Positions 27,201 through 33,042 of a stretch of DNA of 41,002 bases are shown piece by piece. The stretch covers positions 1-41,002 of the forward strand of contig NZ_JBHTMU010000035.1 of the NCBI RefSeq assembly GCF_042679605.1, in the 5' to 3' direction. The notes under the pieces are model-generated. The model saw only the letters and a program-made list of their open reading frames with translations. It did no database searches and was not told where the DNA came from. The DNA is from Litorisediminicola beolgyonensis (lineage in GTDB: Bacteria; Pseudomonadota; Alphaproteobacteria; Rhodobacterales; Rhodobacteraceae). How positions within the stretch are numbered: the first letter of the stretch is position 1; every line of letters starts with the position of its first letter. The translations under genes were made by a program, and so were the position numbers.

Positions 27201-28211
27201 GATCAGTTCGGGCGGCAGCTGTTCGCCGATGGCCCCGTCGGGATCGGGCGCAAAATCGATGCTTTCGGAATTGAACACGAGCGGCAGGCTGCCCGCGAAG
27301 GCCGGCAACTCGATGATGTCACCGCCCGCGACGCCCCGGCCCTCGAAATCGGTGATCGTATCCGCGACGTTCGGAGAGCTTTCGCTGCGCGGTGACGCGA
27401 AACCGAAGCTGAAGCGATCGTCGCCCAGACCGCCGGTCAGCGTGTCGCGCCCTGCCCCGCCGATGATGAGGTCGGCGCCCTCCCCACCTTCGAGGCTGTC
27501 ATTGCCGTCGTTCCCCCGCAGCGTGTCATCCAGCGCCCCACCGATCAGCGTGTCTGCGCCGTCGCCGCCGGTCAGCCGCAACTGGGCCGAGGTGACGGCG
27601 CTGCCATCCACATGGCTCAGATCGGACTGCACCTGCGCCGTCGCGGTATAGTCGAAGATCGCCTGCACGCCGACCGTCTCGTTCGCGAGCGCGATGCGGA
27701 CCTGGCTGCCCTCCGCCGCCTCGAAACGCTCGACCCCGGTCACCGTCGCGGCATCGAACTGGATCAGGTCGGCCATCACGCCCTCGAAGATCAGACGATC
27801 GAAGCCGTCGCCGCCGTCGATGCGGTCATCACCCGACAATCCGGTGCCGATATAGATCAGGTCATTGCCCGAACCGGCGGCGATCTCGTAGGCTCCACTG
27901 AGATCCGCGCCGTCGATCGCGTCGCCTGAGCCGCTGCCGATCAGCGGAGCGCCGGACCCGTCGGCGCGCAGATAGACCGAGCCATCCGCAAAGGAGAGCC
28001 GAAGCGTGCCGTCGTCCAGGGAGCCGGTCACCAGCGCCAGGTCGGTGGAGCTCAGGGTCGTCACGGTGCCGCCCTGCCGGATCTCCACGTCGGGACCCAC
28101 CTGCACGATCCGGAAGAGCGTCGCATTCAGGGACAGATTGAAGGTTAGGACGTCGTCCGGCCCGAAGCCCGCATAGGTGTCACCGGCAATATCCGAATAG
28201 CTGATCGTCAT
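18252..28211 (-). CDS. Giant RTX / cadherin-repeat protein secreted by type I secretion
   Basis: A 3319-residue acidic protein predicted to be exported by a type I system and to act outside the cell as a calcium-dependent adhesin or matrix protein. Residues about 90-1625 hold runs of the RTX nonapeptide G-G-x-G-x-D-x-h-x. These are interrupted five times by beta-rich spacers of about 130 residues, each ending in an EF-hand-like acidic loop (for example 'D-L-D-G-D-R-V-L-D-S-T-D'). Residues about 1630-3170 carry roughly 13 cadherin-, VCBS- or CSPG-like repeats, many starting 'N-x-A-P' or 'V-D-D-A-P'. Residues 3175-3230 are further RTX repeats, followed by about 90 residues with one more acidic loop and the end 'S-A-D-F-G-D-A-M-F', consistent with an uncleaved C-terminal signal. 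There is no N-terminal Sec signal. A good AAGGGGACC ribosome site precedes ATG 28211. No HlyB/HlyD/TolC gene is in the window. Haemolytic activity cannot be claimed. Confidence 0.9.
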   Translation of the reverse strand: MTISYSDIAGDTYAGFGPDDVLTFNLSLNATLFRIVQVGPDVEIRQGGTVTTLSSTDLALVTGSLDDGTLRLSFADGSVYLRADGSGAPLIGSGSGDAIDGADLSGAYEIAAGSGNDLIYIGTGLSGDDRIDGGDGFDRLIFEGVMADLIQFDAATVTGVERFEAAEGSQVRIALANETVGVQAIFDYTATAQVQSDLSHVDGSAVTSAQLRLTGGDGADTLIGGALDDTLRGNDGNDSLEGGEGADLIIGGAGRDTLTGGLGDDRFSFGFASPRSESSPNVADTITDFEGRGVAGGDIIELPAFAGSLPLVFNSESIDFAPDPDGAIGEQLPPELIGDGFADVSWRRDGTGHLIWVDADDDGQFSEEDILIRLSGVSAATDLSITAEDFASAFRVVRLTQGPDMYPETAGANTGQDEIYGLGGNDVISTGAQNDTVYGGGGDDRIFGGDGSDSLLGDDGDDYIEAGTGDRDTVRGGDGNDEIHGISGNEQVLQGDAGNDRIFGGTGTDRIAGGADNDELDGGDANDTIGGGSGDDLIRGGKGDDFLSGGTGNDVLEGGDGDDVLNVSAGLDVLTGGIGADQFWVSTFYTSTGTVITPNRVTDFDVASGDRIVIPSYPTGRPLAFRGAVLEAGFTGAVGDSLRGIDNDPLGSGFTQVFFWQNGVDAEMFIDLDGDRVLDSTDVRIIFEGLDAALIGEDAFVPGTFTVQIGSPGDDTLFGDSLANEIYGLGGADEITGNGGRDTLFGGTGNDTLIGGTGNDTLVGDEDDDLLIGGGGFDFLQGRSGNDRINGSGGQVYANGGSGDDILDGGDLADTLFGDTDNDLLRGHGGNDSLDGASGDDELHGGDGADILSPGAGDDVSFGGTGADRYRLSSGMDVFTGNGDADVIEGRVLDSSATSAQPQLQAFTTVTDFDPSGGDELYLTNGTGNGRAVRPFVFLGEIALDGTEPLAGAALPTNGLEPGFTPFFTWTTTAGTWLFADSNDNAVLDATDFTLFFEGSQGFGQEAFRAGTFAVIVGDGSANELTGTTLGDTIYGLAGDDRIFGLAGADSLLGGDGNDILQSGDGLDTVRGGEGDDHLFGGNDYDQLYGDAGADRLEGIGGSANLLFGGADNDTLIGADGNDNLNGDAGADSLLGGQGDDWLNGGADDDALYGEDGTDRLNGGAGSDLLDGGAGDDILTASTGADRMTGGTGRDVFYFSVTGAPISFLSEHTVILDFDRDEGDVIDLANNISSFRPPFVLRSEIAAGYTNTLGDTLGGDDLGTGFTQFFSWFDGTGTWLIGDTNDNRQLEATDFVLRLDGAHPQLDRFYFADDVFAVRVGTDLGDTLIGDGEADTIYGVGGNDSLLGLGGADSLYGGADRDTLEGGDLGDRLYGGAGEDSLLGGAGRDTIYGGDEADVISGGLDADALFGGGGNDEITGGFGDDALDGDAGDDVLRGGADNDQLRGGTGDDKLFGNDGADFLDGGSGNDMVDGGAGRDRVQASTGQDIYILCTGADIFQATIYGSGAAAQTSTLAEADIITDFRRSQGDELALTSGVGIPVWQLEFRGAVADGFTGIGSRFGGAALEANTLGLYTHTEWGEVTDPFARTWLIADSNGNGIADADDFALLFTGGLEEALQRSDFDGLVNVAPFARDDLIEIDASTARALENLRADWGQGIDFDPEGREPELVTLHYTDATGQEVSTAIGAAVTVTLESGAELRVEADGSFVYDPNGAFDTLASGETGEDIVRYTITDSDPDGAKTADATVTFRILPAGENIAPVFRDATLSIAENPVAGARLGTVSATDANDLNDLRYSIVDGNIGDAFDIDAVSGEVIVQNPSFLDHETNPVVFLEVEVRDRNGLGLSDTATLTVLIKDVNEAPVMLDQVLTLDENSAPGTELIIAPAADPDNRPPFDTLSYTILSGNDTSAFRIDSATGMLSVVDAAQLDFEQRPSIVLEIGVTDGGSPALSDQALVTVSLTDLNDEAPEADLNGSAAGRDLATTYLGGTQLLMPEMIVTDPDFGGTGTLSGATVRFSAPDGIGTERLSVDTAGTALALTYRSEGTTAILELTGEAGVSVYQQVLRTLSYENAAAAPTLGERSLDVSLSDGVNSGAPSLLSLTITVANAPPRIDTNLGGTLAEGGALLIDSSLLSGSDPDGPDGDLIYTITREAAHGALTVDGITLGLGDSFSQTVLATGLLSYAHDGSETVADSFAFALSDGEATLPEADFALSVTPVDDAPEVSVNTGLIATERGLSLIGPDALAAIDPDTDPEAVRFVLTSPPALGLVQRDGQILGTGDSFSMADISAGLVGYQGNDGSAPSVGFRFSLTDGTTVLAEEYFRIELAFGNAPPVIDPDGLSQLSGRVTELEDGAPGEGTDLLTVSGVVTVYDPEILDNPSAFVTAPADAIGTMEIIRHPNSILFGPDQSLTWVFSVSDAALDALSEGEELTQLYALTVVDGSGGVATSEIEITLEGRGDAVATPLDAVAETVLERADGAPDEGAAIATSGTIAFTDPDLADIHSVRIDPLDAGLGGILTAVIDSDTTGTGSGTLRWDYLIDGSALDSLNAGEVITQSFALTLLDPAGLDRTVTIAIDHVGANDAPELAPEIDLGAISEDATLALDLAEIFALGDRARDADAEDDAATLAYEVVGGPALGSLTQTADGLLFDPGTALQSLGSGESVEVALDVVARDARDAVSNVSTLRLRIDGVNDAPELSVNAPLALVEGGAAMIGSTILSVTDIDDAAEDILYRLAERPPYGELVLGGLTLQVGDSFTQADIDAGLVQYLHDGSDTLFDGLTLTFGDGEAPEQTLRLSINVTPVDDTPPVVDLDGPATSGIDRDLVYEGGALAVADTDAFILDPNGESLIARMEIRLSGDRDGSAESLSLNASGTPLTVTVSPDGAVIVTGLAEPQVYEALLATLTYRNEADSTTGGLRSVTVAVTDAAGLTSPAAVATIAVSQGNRPPEALDQSFDITEDTLLSGAFTLFTDPDAGDVVRITAVNGDPAAVGGAILGSGAVFLLSGDSSGTNLIYDPRQALNGLAEGETLTETVTFTVTDEAGLTDTGTITIDVAGVNDAPTALDDVTSVFEDGTTLELAETLLSNDSDPDGDTLSILSVDSSATVGTVIFDAATQSLRYRADADILDALEPGDSLVTGFDYVVTDAFGGTDTARVEITVYGVAEPNKGGNVNGGGTDDVLQGDTGANSLRGGAGNDTLIGGGGDDTLNGGAGADVFVFGPGSGRDEITGYEPGLDRIDAAAALGLTGAGAVFAFFDSTGDGRIDDLDRDAFVIRGRLTLEFDGDGIDGNAADAVTLKSISALTSADFGDAMF
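18690..23330 (-). repeat. Array of about 13 cadherin/VCBS/CSPG-like repeats in the giant protein
   Basis: Successive units of about 90-130 residues start with 'N-x-A-P', 'N-E-A-P', 'V-D-D-A-P' or 'N-R-P-P' and contain 'D-P-D' or 'D-x-D-x-D' calcium-type linkers. Two near residues 1730-1930 look like true cadherin domains ('S-I-A-E-N-P-V-A-G-A-R-L-G-T-V-S-A-T-D'). Several others fit the CSPG type ('G-x-L-x-x-D-G-x-x-L-G-x-G-D-S-F'). The count is by eye. Confidence 0.65.
23340..27950 (-). repeat. Five RTX + spacer + EF-hand-like modules within the giant protein
   Basis: The acidic loops ending the spacers lie near residues 360, 677, 985, 1287 and 1597, so the module length is about 300-315 residues. 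Each module runs: RTX nonapeptides, 'V-x-D-F-D' strand, a 'G-x-x-x-G-x-x-L-G' turn, 'F-T-Q-F-F-x-W' strand, D-x-D/N-x-D/N loop, then the next RTX run beginning 'I-Y-G-L-G/A-G-x-D'. The first copy is the most divergent. Boundaries are approximate. Confidence 0.75.
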
Positions 28212-28358
28212 GATATGGTCCCCTTGACTACGGGTCTCACCTGCGCACGCCTTTTGGCGCCCGGGACCCCGATGCTTGAAATGTCCTGTGGCGGCCCGAT
28301 CCCGGGCCCGCGGCGGCCGAGACCGCTAGCGCGCCCAGTCGGGCAATCGGGCCGGTGT

Positions 28359-28385
28359 CCCGACCGGGAGGGAGCTCCGGTCGGG
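28359..28385 (-). promoter_or_regulatory. 9-bp perfect hairpin in the likely RTX leader
   Basis: CCCGACCGG (28359-28367) and CCGGTCGGG (28377-28385) are perfect complements around a 9-base loop, about 150 bp upstream of the RTX start codon. In RNA this would be a very stable stem. It could be an attenuator, an mRNA-stabilising stem or a terminator of an unseen upstream transcript; no T-run follows. Confidence 0.4.
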
Positions 28386-28760
28386 ATGCCCGGCGCACCC
28401 GGGACGCGCCGTCGTGGAAAACGTCTCGAGTTTGGGAGTTGAAGCGGGTGCGCCAAGTTCGTCACACGGCAGCCTTTGGCCCTCGCAGGACGCGCGGTCT
28501 ATGACCTGCGAACGGGCCACGCCCGCGGGTCCAAGCGCGATCGGCGATGCGGAGGTCCGGGTCCGCCAGTCATACGGGCCCGCAGACCTCCGCGATGCCG
28601 TGCAGAGCTGCGCGACAACACCGGGGTCGCGGCCGGACAATCGAAAACGGTGATGCACTATCGACACGGACGCCCCCCTTCCCGCGCTGCTCCTTGCGCA
28701 TCGCATATCGATGCACAGTGCGATCATGACGAGGTCGCGACGCTGTAGGCAGACCGGCGC

Positions 28761-28836
28761 CGTGAATTCAGCGTGAAAAACGCGCGGTCAGCGTGAGGAC
28801 CTGCCTGCGGCGCATCGAAAACGTTCGCGTCGTGAA
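28761..28836 (+). promoter_or_regulatory. Cluster of CGTGAA direct repeats
   Basis: CGTGAA occurs at 28761, 28772 and 28831, and CGTGAG at 28792. The first two are 11 bp apart, about one helical turn; the third follows 20 bp later. A similar motif (CGTGAATTTTCCGC) lies at 14600, between the SARP-like gene and the PAP2 gene. SARP-family activators bind direct repeats in phase with the helix, so these are candidate sites (inference). Confidence 0.3.
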
Positions 28837-29101
28837 TTGCTTTCCGGAAACTGCGAGCTGTCTATGCGGCGGAAAAGTCGGAGTTTTGGCGTAGAACCTA
28901 AAATGAGGAACGGCCGCACAGTGCCATCGGGCACAAGGTTCCGGCGGACCTGATGAAATCAGCGCACGACGCCGGCCGAGGGCACGCTAGGTGGCACATC
29001 ATACGGAGAACAGGCTAACCTCAAAACGTGGACTTTTCAGGGGAGCAGGTCACCGGGACGCCAACCTGACCGCATTGCCGGAGCCGATGCCGCAGACTGG
29101 C

Positions 29102-29860
29102 TCACGGCTGGTCGCGGAACAGGAACCGGTCGAGCGCGCGGAGAGTCCGGGTGACGTCCGCCAACCAGGCGGGTCCTGACATGCGTTCCCTGTCGATCCG
29201 CATGGATCGGCATAAATTCGGGCAGCGCAGCCCTCCGAACGTGACGACCGGACGCGCACCGGGTCCGTCGGTCTCATCGAGCACAGAGGTGAAATCGCAA
29301 TAGGTTCGACACTCACCCAAGAGCTGGCGCCCGGCAAGAAGACGGTCCTCCGTAAGCAGCAAGGTCACCTCGTCGTCGTTGTGGAGAACGAACATTCCGT
29401 GCATCGGCTCGGTCTCGGCTGGCCTGAGCCGTCCGTCGGGGGTTCTGACAAGCGCAAGATCGAACTCCGCCAAGGTCGCATGGAACGTGGCCCGGATTTC
29501 ATCCGAACGGCTCTCCGCACGCCGCCCGTCAAGCTTGAAGATCGTCGCGCCGCCATCCCAGACGGGAGTGTCGGCGGTCGGCGATGCCATGCCCGCCCAG
29601 TCGAGCACGCCTTGGCAGCACGGATAGAAGTACAATCGCTCGGTCTCGACCGGGTCGGGATCGGCGGCGCAGGTCTCTACATGCGGGCTTGTGCCGACGA
29701 CGATGTTGAGACCCCGGCTGTCGCGGCCGCAGGGCAGATCGACGACCAAACCATCTATCTCGAAGCGCTTGATCAAAGCTCCGGCTTCTGTCTCTCCGGA
29801 GATCGCGACGTCAGCGATACCCGCAAGGACGATAGACGCACACATAAGTGCGCGCGCCAT
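29102..29860 (-). CDS. Exported protein of unknown function, Cys-rich
   Basis: A 252-residue protein. From ATG 29860 it begins MARALMCASIVLAGIADVAI, a plausible Sec signal peptide. The frame continues upstream to a TTG at 29992, but that part is Arg-rich and unlike protein. The mature part has several cysteines ('C-G-R-D', 'T-C-A-A-D', 'Y-P-C-C-Q-G', 'G-E-C-R-T-Y-C-D', 'R-C-P-N-L-C-R'), which suggests disulfides in the periplasm. No family recognised. It is the third gene of a minus-strand group after the Imm11-like and membrane-anchored genes; the gap to the second is 128 bp with this start. It may work with its neighbours, but no function is assigned. Confidence 0.65.
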   Translation of the reverse strand: MARALMCASIVLAGIADVAISGETEAGALIKRFEIDGLVVDLPCGRDSRGLNIVVGTSPHVETCAADPDPVETERLYFYPCCQGVLDWAGMASPTADTPVWDGGATIFKLDGRRAESRSDEIRATFHATLAEFDLALVRTPDGRLRPAETEPMHGMFVLHNDDEVTLLLTEDRLLAGRQLLGECRTYCDFTSVLDETDGPGARPVVTFGGLRCPNLCRSMRIDRERMSGPAWLADVTRTLRALDRFLFRDQP

Positions 29861-29988
29861 GGGGACGGCACTGGCTGTCCAATCTGTTCTCGGCCTCACC
29901 TGCCCATCTCGGATCGCCCGTCCTTCATTTTGCTCTGCGACATCAGCGCGTCTGTCACGTCGGTCTGCGACGGGCGACCTGCCCGGAC

Positions 29989-30855
29989 TCAAGGATCGGA
30001 AACAGTGGCGCGCGTGAACAGATCGACCACCGACGCATAGATCCTACGCAGTTCAGACAGCCTGTCCCTGTCGAACTGTAGCATCGTTTCCCGGCGTTGC
30101 GGCAGCCAGACCGTGAGCGTGCAAGTGCCGCGCTCCGAACGGGAACAGGTTCCCTGCCCCATCACCGCACCGTCTTCGTGATAGGCGATATACCTGTCGA
30201 AATTGGTCCCTTCGATGCGGCATTTGCCGACGAAACCGGTCCTGCTCTCCGGAACGCCAAGCTCGTCGGAGAGCCGCGCGCGGAGTTCGGCCGTCTCAGC
30301 AGGCCGCTGCTCCCGCAGGCGCCAGATGCCGGGGAACTCCTCGATCTCCGGGTGACACTGGTACTGCGCCATGCGGCTGACCTGGGCCGAAAACGTCGAT
30401 CCGAGGAGCCAGCCGTCCCCTCCGGGATCGCCATAGTCCACCCGCGCGGCGGTCACCCGCAGCGCGATCCCCTCTCCGCTCAGATCGGTGCTTTCCGTGA
30501 CAGGCTCACCTGACGGGCCGAGGCGCATGCCCAGCTCCCAGTTGTTCTTCCAGGCGGGATTGGCCTCGCGTTGCTCTTGACTGCGGCGCAGATCGGGAAC
30601 CTGCACGTCGTAGGAGGACGGAAACCGCAGCACCCAGACCGGGTCATCTTCGGTGAAGCGCACGCCATCCGCGCCGAAATCGACCAGCCTGTATTCCACG
30701 AGCCCGTTTTCCAGCGCCTTTGGCGCGATCAGGGCGGCTTGCGGGGACGGCGTGGCGATCACTCCCGCGAAGAAGGCGGCGGCCGTGGCAAAAGCGGCAA
30801 GCACGACCAAGCGCCATCCTGGCGACGAGAAGAACACGGCTCTGCGGCCCGCCAT
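29989..30855 (-). CDS. Membrane-anchored periplasmic protein of unknown function
   Basis: A 288-residue protein with one N-terminal hydrophobic segment at about residues 13-34 (W-R-L-V-V-L-A-A-F-A-T-A-A-A-F-F-A-G-V-I). The rest is hydrophilic and should be periplasmic, either anchored or released after cleavage. It contains four cysteines ('Y-Q-C-H-P', 'G-K-C-R-I-E', 'G-T-C-S-R-S-E-R-G-T-C-T') that could form two disulfides. No known family was recognised. It starts one base after the Imm11-like stop codon, so the two are almost certainly co-translated. The co-transcription with an immunity-like gene suggests a role in protection or toxin handling, but this is only context. Confidence 0.7.
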   Translation of the reverse strand: MAGRRAVFFSSPGWRLVVLAAFATAAAFFAGVIATPSPQAALIAPKALENGLVEYRLVDFGADGVRFTEDDPVWVLRFPSSYDVQVPDLRRSQEQREANPAWKNNWELGMRLGPSGEPVTESTDLSGEGIALRVTAARVDYGDPGGDGWLLGSTFSAQVSRMAQYQCHPEIEEFPGIWRLREQRPAETAELRARLSDELGVPESRTGFVGKCRIEGTNFDRYIAYHEDGAVMGQGTCSRSERGTCTLTVWLPQRRETMLQFDRDRLSELRRIYASVVDLFTRATVSDP

Positions 30856-30856
30856 C

Positions 30857-31525
30857 TCAGACCTCTCTCATCTGGATTGTTTTCGGGACCGCGAGCCCCG
30901 CCTCCGCGATTGCCGCATGGAGCACGTCGGATAGGCAAATCTCGGGGCGCGACAGGCGGGTCTCTCTCCAGATATGCGCATCGCCCATCGCCTCGCTGGA
31001 GAGCGCCAGCTTCGAGACATGTGGCGTCGTCGTGGTGATCGCTGAATAGCGAGGACCACGCGCCCGCCATGCGCCGGGATCGGATCGGTCCGGATCGAAC
31101 GTTTCGAGGAAGATGCCGATCACGAAGCCGAAATAGGGCCGGTCCGGCGTGGCGCCGCCGTGAAATCGGATGTCGATGGGCCAGAATTGGTGGCGCCCCG
31201 GCTCGTGGCGCTCGATGATCTCCGCCAGCCGGTCATCGACCGCCAAAAGCCTGTCGGTCAGCTTGACCATCGCGCCAAGCGAGTGGAGCGGGCTTTGAGA
31301 GACGAATGTTGCGGGGCGTTCATGCTCTGCCAGGCGACCCCGATCCTTCGTGAATTTCGCCGCGAACTCCGAGAGCAGCAGGCGATCTTCCATGCCCATG
31401 GCGCGCTTTTCCGCGTCGCTCATCGCGGTCTCGTAATAGACCCGCAACCGATCGGCCCAGCCGGGATAGTCGCCGTCAATGAAATATGTCCCGAACTGTC
31501 CCGGGTCGATCAAAGCCCAAACCAT
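30857..31525 (-). CDS. Imm11/DUF1629-like putative immunity protein
   Basis: A 222-residue cytoplasmic protein. The C-terminal half shows the pattern 'L-A-E-I-I-E-R-H-E-P-G-R-H-Q-F-W-P-I-D-I', then a hydrophobic strand, 'L-S-S-E-A-M-G-D-A-H-I-W-R-E-T-R-L' and 'I-C-L-S-D-V-L-H-A-A-I', which I recognise as the Imm11 (DUF1629) arrangement found beside polymorphic and contact-dependent toxins. ATG 31525 is chosen: an AGGCAG sequence lies just upstream and the protein becomes sensible there. The frame extends to 31702 without support. No toxin gene is recognisable next to it, so either this is an orphan immunity gene or one of the two genes downstream is the partner. The family call is from memory of patterns, not a search. 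Confidence 0.6.
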   Translation of the reverse strand: MVWALIDPGQFGTYFIDGDYPGWADRLRVYYETAMSDAEKRAMGMEDRLLLSEFAAKFTKDRGRLAEHERPATFVSQSPLHSLGAMVKLTDRLLAVDDRLAEIIERHEPGRHQFWPIDIRFHGGATPDRPYFGFVIGIFLETFDPDRSDPGAWRARGPRYSAITTTTPHVSKLALSSEAMGDAHIWRETRLSRPEICLSDVLHAAIAEAGLAVPKTIQMREV

Positions 31526-31761
31526 CTGCCTGCCGTAGGTCTTCCTGTCCCGGGTCGGACCAAGCGCGCGACCCGCGCACAACCCTTGCGGGATTTGTTC
31601 CCTTCGGCAAGCACGGCTGTGACTGGTCGCACCGTCGAGGCGGATCCGTTGCGCTTGAACAACCGGATCAAATGGCCCGCAACAGGCTCTATTCCAGCCC
31701 AACCGGACTGCCCTCTTGTGCCCCCTGCCCTGCGTGCCACAGCATGTGGGGCAGAAAGATC
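31526..31761. other. Intergenic region between the Imm11-like gene and the repABC operon
   Basis: The upstream half of the gap between the divergent Imm11-like gene and repA. Frames crossing it on both strands are shadows with no protein features. It presumably carries the promoter of the three-gene minus-strand group; I see no clear -35/-10 pair for that. Confidence 0.4.
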
Positions 31762-31797
31762 TTGCCCGAATCTCCCGCGCGCGTCATTAACTTACGC
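31762..31797 (+). promoter_or_regulatory. Likely repABC promoter with RepA operator
   Basis: TTGCCC (31762-31767) and CATTAA (31785-31790) are 17 bp apart and fit a sigma-70 promoter about 75 bp upstream of repA. An imperfect palindrome, GCGTCATTAACTTACGC (31781-31797, 6 of 8 pairs), covers the -10. RepA proteins of this family repress their own operon by binding such a site, so this is the natural operator. No mapping data, so the call is tentative. Confidence 0.45.
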
Positions 31798-31864
31798 AAC
31801 AAAGCGAAAAACACGGCGCAAACCGTAACAACGGGGCAGCGTCGAGGCAGTGACGAGCGAGACT

Positions 31865-33040
31865 ATGACCAAACCCGAGCGGATCGACCAGCTCGTGGGC
31901 GACCATGCCGCCCGGCTCTCGGAGCGCCTTCAGGCGCACCGGGCGCAACTTTTTCCCCCGAACGCCCGCAAGGAGCTGCGCAAGTTCACTTCGGGCGAGG
32001 TGGCTGCGCTCCTGGGCGTCAAGGACGCCTATCTCCGCAAGCTCCATCTCGATGGTCGCGGCCCCTCCCCCGAGATCGCGCCGGGCGGGCGCAGGCTCTA
32101 TTCGCCCTCGGACATTCTCGAGCTCAGAAATCATCTCGAACACGGCGCAAAAACGCCCGGAACCTACCTTCCGGGTCGTCGCGAGGGCGACCATCTGCAA
32201 GTGATCACGGTAATCAACTTCAAGGGCGGCTCCGGCAAGACCACCACCTCGGCGCATCTGGCGCAGAAGCTCGCGCTCGATGGATACCGGGTGCTTGCGG
32301 TCGATCTCGACCCCCAGGCTTCGCTCTCCGCGCTCCACGGCTTCCAGCCCGAGTTCGACCTGCTCGACGGCGGCACGCTCTATGACGCGATCCGCTACGA
32401 GGACCCGGTGCCGATCCGCGACATCATCCAGCGCACCTATTTCCCCAATCTCGATATCGTGCCCGGCAATCTCGATCTCATGGAGTTCGAGCATGACACG
32501 CCCCGCGCGCTCGCGCAGAACCAGGGCGCGATGTTTTTCACCAGAATAGACTCTGTTCTGGCCCAAATCGCCGATGATTACGACGTGGTCGTGATGGATT
32601 GCCCGCCGCAACTGGGCTTTCTCACCATGTCCGCGCTTTCGGCCGCGACCGCCGTTCTGGTCACCGTGCACCCGCAGATGCTCGACGTCATGTCGATGTG
32701 CCAGTTTCTTCTGATGACCTCGAACCTTCTTGGCGTCGTCGCCGAGGCCGGGGGCGACATGAGCTATGACTGGCTGCGCTATGTCGTCACCCGCTACGAG
32801 CCCGGAGACGGTCCGCAGAACCAGATGGTCAGCTTCATGCGCGCCATGTTCGGCGATCACGTCCTGAACCACACGGTGCTGAAATCCACCGCGATCTCGG
32901 ATGCGGGCATCACCAAGCAGACCCTCTACGAGGTCGAGCGCGGTCAGTTCACCCGATCCACATACGATCGTGCGATGGAAAGCCTGAACGCCGTGAACGG
33001 CGAGATCGAGGGCCTGATCCAGGCTGCATGGGGGCGCTAA
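31865..33040 (+). CDS. repA: RepA, ParA-type partition ATPase of the repABC operon
   Basis: A 391-residue ParA-family ATPase that segregates plasmid copies together with RepB and parS and represses the operon. An N-terminal region with a helix-turn-helix-like segment ('F-T-S-G-E-V-A-A-L-L-G-V-K-D-A-Y-L-R-K-L', residues 41-60) precedes the ATPase domain. The deviant Walker A is 'F-K-G-G-S-G-K-T-T-T' (119-128), followed by 'A-V-D-L-D-P-Q-A-S-L' and 'V-V-M-D-C-P-P-Q-L-G-F'. ATG 31865 is used; a GTG at 31850 is also possible. repB follows after 2 bases. Length and order are normal for alphaproteobacterial repABC plasmids. Confidence 0.95.
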   Translation: MTKPERIDQLVGDHAARLSERLQAHRAQLFPPNARKELRKFTSGEVAALLGVKDAYLRKLHLDGRGPSPEIAPGGRRLYSPSDILELRNHLEHGAKTPGTYLPGRREGDHLQVITVINFKGGSGKTTTSAHLAQKLALDGYRVLAVDLDPQASLSALHGFQPEFDLLDGGTLYDAIRYEDPVPIRDIIQRTYFPNLDIVPGNLDLMEFEHDTPRALAQNQGAMFFTRIDSVLAQIADDYDVVVMDCPPQLGFLTMSALSAATAVLVTVHPQMLDVMSMCQFLLMTSNLLGVVAEAGGDMSYDWLRYVVTRYEPGDGPQNQMVSFMRAMFGDHVLNHTVLKSTAISDAGITKQTLYEVERGQFTRSTYDRAMESLNAVNGEIEGLIQAAWGR

Positions 33041-33042
33041 GG

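Larger units (their letters stand above)
28212..29101. other. 890-bp region upstream of the giant RTX gene, no assignable gene
   Basis: No protein-like frame is convincing on either strand. The region should hold the RTX gene promoter. It contains a strong hairpin at 28359-28385 and a cluster of CGTGAA/CGTGAG motifs at 28761, 28772, 28792 and 28831. Its length and GC-richness are unusual for the window and suggest a long 5' untranslated leader or several regulator sites. Confidence 0.5.

Noticed and set aside
21378..27395. A 2005-codon open frame on the plus strand, antisense to the RTX gene
   Set aside because: It lies wholly inside the RTX gene and encodes Arg/Asp/Val-rich sequence with no domain. 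Repetitive GC-rich RTX codons leave the complementary strand free of stops, so its length is a by-product.
18252..28211. Considering the RTX gene as a haemolysin or a BapA/LapA-type adhesin with a known regulator
   Set aside because: No hydrophobic pore-forming region, no acylation partner and no LapG/LapD genes are visible, so only a general RTX/cadherin adhesin-like call is supported.
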